Assembly (NCBI GenBank): GCA_024278015.1
Contig: JAJRUC010000217.1
Coordinates: 1-8,356, forward strand
Direction of reading: 5' to 3'
Source of the DNA: Chloroflexota bacterium
GTDB taxonomy: Bacteria; Chloroflexota; Anaerolineae; 4572-78
DNA length: 8,356 nucleotides
Each line of letters opens with the position of its first letter. Position 1 is the first letter of the stretch. Under the pieces are notes generated by a model, which saw only the letters and a list, made by a program, of their open reading frames with translations, ran no database searches and was not told the origin of the DNA. This document shows positions 1 through 5,587 of this stretch, one piece after another. The position numbers and the translations under genes are program-made.

Positions 1-1
1 C

Positions 2-1138
2 AAACCGCCCAAACACAAAACGCGCTCCAAAAAGGCCCAGGAAGCCCACGAAGCCATCCGCCCCACCGATGTGTGGCGCTTGCCCGCAAAAATGAAGCAC
101 GTCTTAAGCCGCGACCAAATTCGGTTGTACCGGCTGATTTGGGAGCGATTCGTCGCCGGCCAAATGACCCCCGCCCTGTACCAGACCATTCGGGTAGATG
201 TTGCCGCCGGCGATTATACCCTGCGCGCTTCCGGCTCCCGGTTGCTGTTTGCCGGGTTCCTGTCCGTTTACGAAGAGAGCGCCGACGAAGATGCCGCGCC
301 GGATGACAGCGCCGGCATTATCTTGCCGGACCTGTCGGAAGGGGAACTCATCAACCTGATAAAACTGCTGCCCAACCAACATTTTACCCAGCCGCCGCCT
401 CGATACACAGAAGCCAGCCTGGTTAAAACGCTGGAAGAATTTGGCATTGGCCGGCCCAGCACTTACGCGCCCACCATCGGCACCATTCAGGAACGGGGCT
501 ACGTGGAGCGCTCGGAAAAACGGCTGTTCCCCACTGACCTGGGCACAATTATCAATAATCTGGTGGTAGAATATTTCCCGGAGGTCATCAACGTAGAATT
601 TACGGCGCACATGGAAGAGGATTTGGACAAAATTGCCTGGAATGAAGCGGGCTGGGTGGACGTATTGGAAGAATTTTACGGCCCGTTTTCCAAAGCCTTG
701 CAGTACGCCGAAGAAAATATGCCCAAAATAAAGGTGAACGACACCGCCATCGGCGAAGCCTGCCCCGAATGTGGGCACGATTTGGTGTTGAAGTACGGCC
801 GGTTCGGCAAATTTATCGCCTGCTCCAACTTCCCGGAATGTCGATACACCCGGCCCTATGTGATAAAAATTAACGTGGCCTGCCCCAAATGCGGCGGCGA
901 CTTGGTTGCTCGCAAAACCAAAAAGGGCCGCACCTTTTACGGGTGCAGCAATTACCCCGATTGCGACTGGATTAGCTGGAAGCGTCCCCTGCCCACGCCG
1001 TGCCCCAACTGCCGGGGAACCTTGGTGGTGCAAAACAAAAAAACCGCCCAGTGCCTTCAGTGCAAAAAACGATTTAAGCTGGATGACGTGACCGGCAGCG
1101 CCGATGAAACAGCGCCGGCGATGTTGCAAACATTATAA
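2..1138 (+). CDS. topA: DNA topoisomerase I (type IA), C-terminal part, 5' end cut by window
   Basis: Type IA topoisomerase, which relaxes negatively supercoiled DNA by single-strand passage. The frame is open from base 2, giving 378 residues before the TAA stop, so the true start lies upstream; a GTG at 71 is internal. Seen: the conserved AHEAIRPTDV block at about 44-73, the LIWxRFVAxQMTPA block, and SLVKTLEEFGIGRPSTYAPTI (about 418-480), all hallmarks of the family core as in E. coli TopA. The catalytic Tyr should sit some 40 residues before the window. The C-terminus carries three Cys4 zinc ribbons: Cys codons at 761/770/821/839 (CX2CX16CX5C), 881/890/944/962 (CX2CX17CX5C) and 1001/1010/1052/1061 (CX2CX13CX2C). 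These repeats bind single-stranded DNA in characterised relatives. The third has a shorter spacing and lacks the aromatic G-C-S-N-Y/F-P core of the other two. The gene ends in front of a palindromic terminator. Identity is very secure. Confidence 0.97.
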   Translation, partial: KPPKHKTRSKKAQEAHEAIRPTDVWRLPAKMKHVLSRDQIRLYRLIWERFVAGQMTPALYQTIRVDVAAGDYTLRASGSRLLFAGFLSVYEESADEDAAPDDSAGIILPDLSEGELINLIKLLPNQHFTQPPPRYTEASLVKTLEEFGIGRPSTYAPTIGTIQERGYVERSEKRLFPTDLGTIINNLVVEYFPEVINVEFTAHMEEDLDKIAWNEAGWVDVLEEFYGPFSKALQYAEENMPKIKVNDTAIGEACPECGHDLVLKYGRFGKFIACSNFPECRYTRPYVIKINVACPKCGGDLVARKTKKGRTFYGCSNYPDCDWISWKRPLPTPCPNCRGTLVVQNKKTAQCLQCKKRFKLDDVTGSADETAPAMLQTL

Positions 1139-1153
1139 CCGCCAATTATTTGC

Positions 1154-1185
1154 AAAACCCGATACGCCGGCGTATCGGGTTTTTT
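1154..1185 (+). terminator. Rho-independent terminator after topA
   Basis: A perfect inverted repeat, CCCGATACGCC (1158-1168) against GGCGTATCGGG (1169-1179), is extended by AAAA (1154-1157) pairing with TTTT (1180-1183), and is followed by a six-T run (1180-1185). The arms abut with no spacer, so in RNA the central CCGG must form the loop. It starts 15 bases after the topA stop. Because A and T runs flank both sides it could act in either direction. The M24 gene that follows has no obvious promoter of its own between the T run and its ribosome-binding site, so partial readthrough is plausible. Confidence 0.85.
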
Positions 1186-1206
1186 ATACCGCCAACCGCT
1201 ATTTTC

Positions 1207-1213
1207 AAAGGAG
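1207..1213 (+). promoter_or_regulatory. Shine-Dalgarno of the M24 peptidase
   Basis: AAAGGAG lies 7 bases before the ATG at 1221. It decides the start: the same frame is open back to an ATG at 1104, but that start would overlap the topA end and put the terminator hairpin inside the coding region. Confidence 0.85.
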
Positions 1214-1220
1214 AAATCCG

Positions 1221-2291
1221 ATGCCCCTGACCCGATTCAGAGCAAAAATGGAACAAGCCGGCCTTGACGCTTTCGTCATCTCTCAGCAGGATAACCGGCG
1301 CTACCTTGCCGGCTTTACCGGCAGCGCCGGTTTTTTGCTGATTACCCTTCAGCAGCAATACCTCATCACCGATTCCCGATACTACGAGCAGGTCAGGCGA
1401 CAAGCGCCTGCATGGAAACTGGTGAAAGCCGGCTACAAAACCATCGAGGCCCTGGCAAACCTGCTGACCGACCTCCATTTAAATGAAGCCGCCATCGGTT
1501 TTGAGGCCGAATACGCGCCTTACCAGCAATATCTGCAATTAAAAGAAGCTATGCCGGCTGTGCGCTGGCAAGACACCGCCCACTTTGCGCTTGAACTGCG
1601 GGCCGTCAAAACCCCCGCCGAACTGGCCGCCGTCAACAGCGCTATGGCCCTGGCCGATGAAGCGATGACCCATATTTACACCTGGATTCGTCCGGGGCTG
1701 ACGGAAAAAGACGTGGCATGGGAACTGGAATTGTATATGCGCACGCACGGCGCCACGGCTGTGTCCTTCGAGCCGATTGTGGCCGCCGGGCCGAACAGCG
1801 CCCTGCCTCACGCCACCCCCACCGGCCGGACAATCAAGCGGGGCGACGTGGTTTTGATTGATATGGGTTGCGTGGTTGACGGCTATTGCTCAGATACAAC
1901 CCGCACCTTCAGCCTGGGGCAACCGCACAACAATCGCTACCCGGCGGTATGGCAGGTTGTGGCCCAGGCCCTGCAAGCCGCCGCCGGCGGCATAAAAGCG
2001 GGTATTTCCGGCAAGGCCGCCGACGCCCTGGCCCGCGACGTGATTGAAGCGGCGGGCTATGGCGATTATTTTGGGCATAGTTTGGGCCACGGCGTGGGTT
2101 TGGCTGTTCACGAAGGGCCTCGGGTGAGCTATGCCGCCGCCGACCCCTTGCCCGCCGGTTCGGTCATTACCATTGAGCCGGGCATTTATTTGCCGGGCGA
2201 ATTTGGCGTGCGACTGGAAGATATGGCTGTCGTCACCCCCGCCGGGGCTACGGTCATCACCCGGTCTCCCAAATTCGATGTATTGGCGTAA
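1221..2291 (+). CDS. M24 family metallopeptidase, Xaa-Pro aminopeptidase/dipeptidase type
   Basis: Predicted cytosolic, two-metal (Mn/Co/Fe) peptidase that removes an N-terminal residue from Xaa-Pro peptides. The protein has 356 residues, the usual size of short bacterial PepQ/PapA/YpdF-like enzymes. Residues about 4-125 form the creatinase N-terminal domain (GFTGSAGFLLIT, then LITDSRYYEQ). Residues about 135-356 form the pita-bread catalytic domain. All five metal ligands are present: D214 (VLIDMG), D225 (CSDTTR), H290 (GHSLGHGVG), E319 (TIEPGIY) and E333 (VRLEDM). The family's extra His residues are H197 (ALPHATPT) and H297 (AVHEGP). It looks fully active. No signal peptide is seen. In many Firmicutes a gene of this type precedes efp; here it does not, and the next gene has its own promoter. 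Whether the enzyme is an aminopeptidase or a strict dipeptidase cannot be told from sequence, so no symbol is given. Confidence 0.93.
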   Translation: MPLTRFRAKMEQAGLDAFVISQQDNRRYLAGFTGSAGFLLITLQQQYLITDSRYYEQVRRQAPAWKLVKAGYKTIEALANLLTDLHLNEAAIGFEAEYAPYQQYLQLKEAMPAVRWQDTAHFALELRAVKTPAELAAVNSAMALADEAMTHIYTWIRPGLTEKDVAWELELYMRTHGATAVSFEPIVAAGPNSALPHATPTGRTIKRGDVVLIDMGCVVDGYCSDTTRTFSLGQPHNNRYPAVWQVVAQALQAAAGGIKAGISGKAADALARDVIEAAGYGDYFGHSLGHGVGLAVHEGPRVSYAAADPLPAGSVITIEPGIYLPGEFGVRLEDMAVVTPAGATVITRSPKFDVLA

Positions 2292-2383
2292 ACGCAAACG
2301 CCCCCTCAAAACTGGAACTTTACTTATGTCTAGTTTTGTGTTAGACTATTAAATGTAGTTATGGTCAAGTAAACGTTCTTTTG

Positions 2384-2411
2384 TTGCCAAAAAACAGGTT
2401 CGTGGTACAAT
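2384..2411 (+). promoter_or_regulatory. Sigma-70-type promoter before the two-TM membrane protein
   Basis: TTGCCA (2384-2389) and TACAAT (2406-2411) are separated by 16 bp, inside the AT-rich spacer after the M24 gene. Transcription would begin near 2418, leaving a leader of about 35 bases before the ATG at 2453. The rest of the 2292-2452 spacer shows only a weak 5-bp inverted repeat (2328-2332 with 2342-2346) and no convincing terminator for the M24 gene. Predicted by eye only. Confidence 0.55.
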
Positions 2412-2439
2412 AGTACTGTTACAACATTCAGTGAATTTT

Positions 2440-2445
2440 GAGGAG
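2440..2445 (+). promoter_or_regulatory. Shine-Dalgarno of the two-TM membrane protein
   Basis: GAGGAG lies 7 bases before the ATG at 2453. It rules out the in-frame TTG at 2438, which would overlap it, and the in-frame GTG at 2447, which is only one base away. Confidence 0.75.
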
Positions 2446-2452
2446 CGTGTCT

Positions 2453-3619
2453 ATGAGTGCCGGAAATAATAGCTCATCGGTGAAACCATTGCTCATTGGT
2501 GCGATTGTGGGCTTGATTATTGGTTTAGGCGTGGGGTTAGCCTGGGCCTGGTTGGTTCAACCGGCCTTTTACGCCGGGGGCGCATACCCCAACGAACTGA
2601 CCGAAGCCGACCAGATAACCTATGTCCGGAGTGTATCGGAGGCGTACCTGACCACCAGAGATATTGTGGCCGCCGCCAACCGGCTGGGGAAATTCACCGC
2701 CGAACAAAAGGTGACATTACTGGCGACGGTAGCCAAAGACTTTAGCGGCAAAGGCCAAAACACCGAAGCGAATCTGGTGAGTGATTTGGCGGCCACGTTG
2801 ATGAAGCAGGAAAACTGGTCGGTTGAGGATGTGAGCGCCGGCTTGTCTGCCGCCACCGCCACCGAAGAATTTTCGGCGAAACTGGGGCTGGTTCCCCAGG
2901 CAGGTGCGGCAGCGGAATCGCCTGTGGAGCCGGCGGCCCCCGAAACCGAAGCCGCCGCGCCCGATGCAGCACCTGCCGGCAGCGGGTTGAGTCTGGGCCG
3001 GATTGCCGCCGTGCTGGCTATCGTGCTGCTGGCTATCGGCCTGGTACTTTTTTTGCTCACTCGTGTCAATCGCCCCCGGCGCACAACCGCGCTGTCGCAA
3101 AAACTGCCGCAAGAGATGGTTACAGAAGCCGGAACCACTTTGCAGCCACTGCGGCAGTGGAACGGTGTCTTTACGCTGGGGCAGGATACGTATGATGAAT
3201 CATTCACCATTGAAACCGGGGCCGGCGATTTTCTGGGCGAGTGCGGCATGGGTATTCTGGACGGCTTCGCCGCCGGGTCGGATACGCCCAAAAAAGTCCT
3301 GGCTCTTGATGTGTGGTTATTCGATAAAACAGATATTCGCACCATCTCTATGCCGGTGATGAGCAAATACGCCTTTGAAGATGAAGCCTTGCGTAGTAAA
3401 TTGCCTCCGGCAGCCACCCCCGTTTTAGCCGCTGAAGGCAACACCTTCGATATTGAAACCACCGCCTTAATCGTCAAAGCCAGAATTGATGAAGTGACCT
3501 ATATGGACGGCCCCCCGGATATGGCGGTTTTCACCTCCCTGCGCGTCACGCTATCGGCCTATTTGAAACCGGATGTTGATATTTCCGGCTCAATGCCCAT
3601 CCCGGAAGGGTATGCCTGA
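2453..3619 (+). CDS. Two-pass membrane protein of unknown function
   Basis: 388 residues, no recognised enzymatic motif. Seen in order: a short polar N-terminus; TM1 at about 12-35, rich in spaced glycines (G16, G20, G24, G26, G28) like a glycine zipper; a 36-182 region that starts with a mostly helical-looking stretch and ends in an Ala/Pro/Glu linker (about 148-178); TM2 at about 183-204; an RPRR stop-transfer cluster (207-210); and a soluble C-terminal domain (about 211-388) with alternating hydrophobic strands and a conserved-looking GECGMGILDG and DVWLFDKTDIRT. By the positive-inside rule the N-terminus and the C-terminal domain are cytoplasmic and the 36-182 segment faces outside. Similar two-TM proteins with the same order occur, to my recollection, as hypotheticals in Chloroflexota; this is memory, not a search. 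It has its own promoter and terminator, so it is probably monocistronic. Function unknown; a scaffold or envelope sensor would be guesswork. Confidence 0.85.
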   Translation: MSAGNNSSSVKPLLIGAIVGLIIGLGVGLAWAWLVQPAFYAGGAYPNELTEADQITYVRSVSEAYLTTRDIVAAANRLGKFTAEQKVTLLATVAKDFSGKGQNTEANLVSDLAATLMKQENWSVEDVSAGLSAATATEEFSAKLGLVPQAGAAAESPVEPAAPETEAAAPDAAPAGSGLSLGRIAAVLAIVLLAIGLVLFLLTRVNRPRRTTALSQKLPQEMVTEAGTTLQPLRQWNGVFTLGQDTYDESFTIETGAGDFLGECGMGILDGFAAGSDTPKKVLALDVWLFDKTDIRTISMPVMSKYAFEDEALRSKLPPAATPVLAAEGNTFDIETTALIVKARIDEVTYMDGPPDMAVFTSLRVTLSAYLKPDVDISGSMPIPEGYA

Positions 3620-3640
3620 TAAAAAGCGTGTCTTTTTGAG

Positions 3641-3670
3641 AAGAGGATGGATGTGACCATCCTCTTTTTT
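3641..3670 (+). terminator. Rho-independent terminator after the membrane protein
   Basis: AAGAGGATGG (3641-3650) pairs perfectly with CCATCCTCTT (3657-3666) around a six-base loop ATGTGA, and the T run spans 3665-3670. It lies 21 bases after the stop codon and directly before the next promoter, so it insulates the two transcription units. Confidence 0.93.
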
Positions 3671-3671
3671 A

Positions 3672-3700
3672 TTGAATTGATTTTTCAACTATGTTATAAT
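3672..3700 (+). promoter_or_regulatory. Near-consensus extended -10 sigma-70 promoter
   Basis: TTGAAT (3672-3677), 17 bp, then a perfect TATAAT (3695-3700) preceded by TGT (3692-3694), giving an extended -10. It is the best promoter match in the window and lies immediately after the upstream terminator. Transcription would start near 3707, about 47 bases before the ATG at 3754. It should drive the zinc-ribbon gene and probably the amidase gene behind it. Confidence 0.8.
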
Positions 3701-3753
3701 CTCCATGATTATGGTAATTTTTTTTGACCTTTATTATCTGTGGGGAGCCGATT

Positions 3754-4455
3754 ATGTCGTACACGCAGCAACTCTATCAATTACAGCAAGCAGACAGCCG
3801 CACCGATGCCGCCCATCGCCGCTTGAAGGAAATTGCGGCCAACCTGGTTGAAACGCCGGCTTTGATAGCGGCCAAATCGGCAGCCGGGCAGGCTCACCAG
3901 CGCGCCGGACAGGGCAAAAGCGCGGTTATCGACCTGGACCTGGAAGTGAAAGGGCTGCAACAGAAAATTACGCGGCACGAAACCCGATTATATAGCGGTA
4001 AATTGGTTAATCCCAAAGAAGCCGCTTCCCTGCAAGATGAAATCGCCTCAACCAAACGATGGCTTGCCAGGCGGGAAGAAGACCTGCTTGAGATTATGAT
4101 AAACCTGGAAGAGGCCGAAGCCGAGGCCGAAGCGGCCCAGGCTGCTCTGGACAAGATTCGGGCTGAATGGGAAACCGCACAGGCAACCTTGCTGGCAGAG
4201 CAGCAGCAGTTGCGGGCCGAAATTGAGGCCCTGCGCCAAAAAAGGCCCGGCGTGGTGCAGTTTATTGACCCCAAAAATCTGAAAACCTACGAAGCCTTGC
4301 GACGCACCAGAGCCGGGGTGGCTGTGGCCGCGATAGAAAATGAAATCTGCCGGTCGTGCGGGGTGATGCTTGCCAGCAGACTTATTCAACAGGCTAGTAC
4401 CGATAGCCAACTGTTTTTTTGCGATAGCTGTGGTAGAATTATACATATAGACTGA
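3754..4455 (+). CDS. Coiled-coil and C4 zinc-ribbon protein (CT398/HP0958-like, COG1579 group)
   Basis: 233 residues. A long helical hairpin (about 1-165), rich in Ala, Glu, Gln and Arg with coiled-coil heptads, carries the family-typical turn segment YSGKLVNPKEAASLQDEI at 80-97. It is followed by QFIDPKNLKTYEALR and a C-terminal zinc ribbon with C199, C202, C223 and C226 (CX2CX20CX2C). This is the layout of the COG1579 group (predicted nucleic-acid-binding protein with Zn ribbon), whose studied members include Chlamydia CT398 and Helicobacter HP0958 (FlgZ). Those members bind RNA or protein partners in flagellar or secretion contexts, which does not prove the same here; no flagellar gene is in view. 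The ATG at 3754 is chosen because GGGGAG (3742-3747) lies 6 bases ahead; a TTG at 3724 in the same frame lacks a site. Forty-six bases separate it from the amidase gene with no terminator, so the two are probably co-transcribed. Confidence 0.88.
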   Translation: MSYTQQLYQLQQADSRTDAAHRRLKEIAANLVETPALIAAKSAAGQAHQRAGQGKSAVIDLDLEVKGLQQKITRHETRLYSGKLVNPKEAASLQDEIASTKRWLARREEDLLEIMINLEEAEAEAEAAQAALDKIRAEWETAQATLLAEQQQLRAEIEALRQKRPGVVQFIDPKNLKTYEALRRTRAGVAVAAIENEICRSCGVMLASRLIQQASTDSQLFFCDSCGRIIHID

Positions 4456-4488
4456 GCGGCTAAACCCGGAAACTCGAAACGCATTTTC

Positions 4489-4497
4489 AAAGGAGGG
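4489..4497 (+). promoter_or_regulatory. Perfect Shine-Dalgarno deciding a GTG start
   Basis: AAAGGAGGG sits 5 bases (counted from the end of AAAGGAGG) before GTG at 4502. This full anti-SD match fixes the N-terminus of the amidase protein at the ribbon-helix-helix-like segment, which matters because that segment contains no signal peptide. Confidence 0.88.
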
Positions 4498-4501
4498 AGC
4501 A

Positions 4502-5587
4502 GTGGCCTACCGAACCATTGGTTTTAATCTGGATGACGGCACGTATCAACGCGCGGTTTCTCATGCGGTGCGTCAGGGAAAGACAATCAATCGGGTTGTG
4601 GCCGAATTGATTGCCGCCTATGCCGGTGAACCGGCCTCGCCGCCGGACGTAGCCGGCAGCCCCACCGCTGCGCCGGCCACGCCCCCCGTTTCCGGCCCGG
4701 AAACTACTCCGCCCACGCCTGTATCGTCGCCGGCAGAGCCGACCGCCCCGCCGGACGGCGCGCCGTCTGCAACCGTGCGGTCAATTTACGTGGTGCAGTC
4801 CGGCGATACACTCGGTTTGATTGCCAAAAAAATGTACGGCAGTCCCAATAAATATTTTATCATCCAAAAGGCGAACAACATCACCGACCCGCGCCGGATT
4901 TGGGTGGGGCAAAAGCTGGTTATCCCCGTTTTGGAAGAGGATGATTCGGCTGCGACGCCGGCCATTACCATCACCACGCCATCAACGCCCACCATCACCA
5001 CCCCCACCACGCCGACCATCACTACTCCCACCACCCCGACCATCACCACGCGGGTTGTCCCTCCGTCCGTCACCATCCCCGGTTCGTCCGGCAAAAACCC
5101 ACGGCCCGCCCTGCGGTTTGTCGGCTCCCCAAACTTCAATCGCCGCCCCCAGGGCGAAATAAGCGCCATTGTGATGCACGCCACGGCCAACGGCAACCTT
5201 GAGCGGGTGATAGACTGGTTCAACAAGTCCGACGCTCAGGTGAGCGCCCATTACACCATCGGCAAAGATGGGCGCATTGTGCAGCACGTGCGAAACGAAC
5301 ACCGGGCCTGGCACGCCGGGGTTTCGGAATGGAAGGGGCGCAAAGACCTCAATAGCTGGGCCATCGGTATTGAGATGGTCAACTGGAACAACGGCGAAGA
5401 CCCCTACCCCGAAGCCCAGCATCAGGCCGCCGTTAAGCTGGTATCATACCTGTGCGACAGATATGGCATCAAGCCGGAATTGATTGTGGCCCATTACGAT
5501 GTCTCTCCCAACCGAAAAACCGACCCCAAAGGCTACGATATGGACCGGCTGCGGGCTGAAGTGGCGGCCCGCCTGGCCGCTGATTAG
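4502..5587 (+). CDS. RHH-like / LysM / zinc N-acetylmuramoyl-L-alanine amidase fusion
   Basis: 361 residues. Residues 1-43 look like a ribbon-helix-helix fold: a strand RTIGFNLDD, helix YQRAVSHAVRQ, then helix INRVVAELIAAYAG. Residues 44-92 are a Pro/Ala/Thr linker. Residues about 95-143 are a LysM domain (YVVQSGDTLGLIAKKMYG, ending WVGQKLVIPV), which binds N-acetylglucosamine-containing glycans. Residues 156-183 are a TITTPTTP repeat. Residues about 218-361 are an Amidase_2/PGRP domain that cleaves the bond between muramic acid and the stem peptide. Predicted zinc ligands are H226 (IVMHAT), H331 (VAHYDVS) and D341 (KTDPKG), with E291 (IGIEMVN) and K339 matching the AmpD-type catalytic residues, so it looks active. 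No signal peptide or TM segment is visible, odd for an enzyme with a wall-binding domain. It is probably the second gene after the zinc-ribbon gene, and its stop overlaps the convergent ABC gene by 4 bp. The amidase call is firm; the RHH assignment is by pattern only. Confidence 0.9.
   Translation: MAYRTIGFNLDDGTYQRAVSHAVRQGKTINRVVAELIAAYAGEPASPPDVAGSPTAAPATPPVSGPETTPPTPVSSPAEPTAPPDGAPSATVRSIYVVQSGDTLGLIAKKMYGSPNKYFIIQKANNITDPRRIWVGQKLVIPVLEEDDSAATPAITITTPSTPTITTPTTPTITTPTTPTITTRVVPPSVTIPGSSGKNPRPALRFVGSPNFNRRPQGEISAIVMHATANGNLERVIDWFNKSDAQVSAHYTIGKDGRIVQHVRNEHRAWHAGVSEWKGRKDLNSWAIGIEMVNWNNGEDPYPEAQHQAAVKLVSYLCDRYGIKPELIVAHYDVSPNRKTDPKGYDMDRLRAEVAARLAAD
4967..5050 (+). repeat. 24-bp tandem repeat coding for a TITTPTTP linker
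   Basis: Three and a half copies of an 8-residue unit (TITTPSTP, TITTPTTP, TITTPTTP, TITT) at residues 156-183 of the amidase protein. The copies differ at third positions (acc/act, ccc/ccg), so the DNA repeat is degenerate. The low-charge Thr/Pro linker probably spaces the LysM and amidase domains. Confidence 0.85.

Noticed and set aside
104..1129. Long antisense open frame of 341 codons under topA
   Set aside because: It lies wholly opposite a firmly identified topA, has no recognisable domain and no upstream ribosome site. It is a by-product of codon bias on the coding strand.
1104..1220. N-terminal extension of the M24 peptidase from ATG 1104
   Set aside because: It would overlap topA, include the terminator palindrome in coding sequence, and add a basic stretch absent from the family. 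The AAAGGAG before 1221 supports the shorter form.
2328..2346. Inverted repeat GTCTA/TAGAC as terminator of the M24 gene
   Set aside because: Only 5 bp of stem, AT-rich, and no T run follows it. It is more likely chance in an AT-rich promoter region.
2620..3477. 285-codon antisense open frame under the membrane protein
   Set aside because: Ser/Ala-rich, no motif, no ribosome site, and opposite a gene with its own promoter, start site and terminator.
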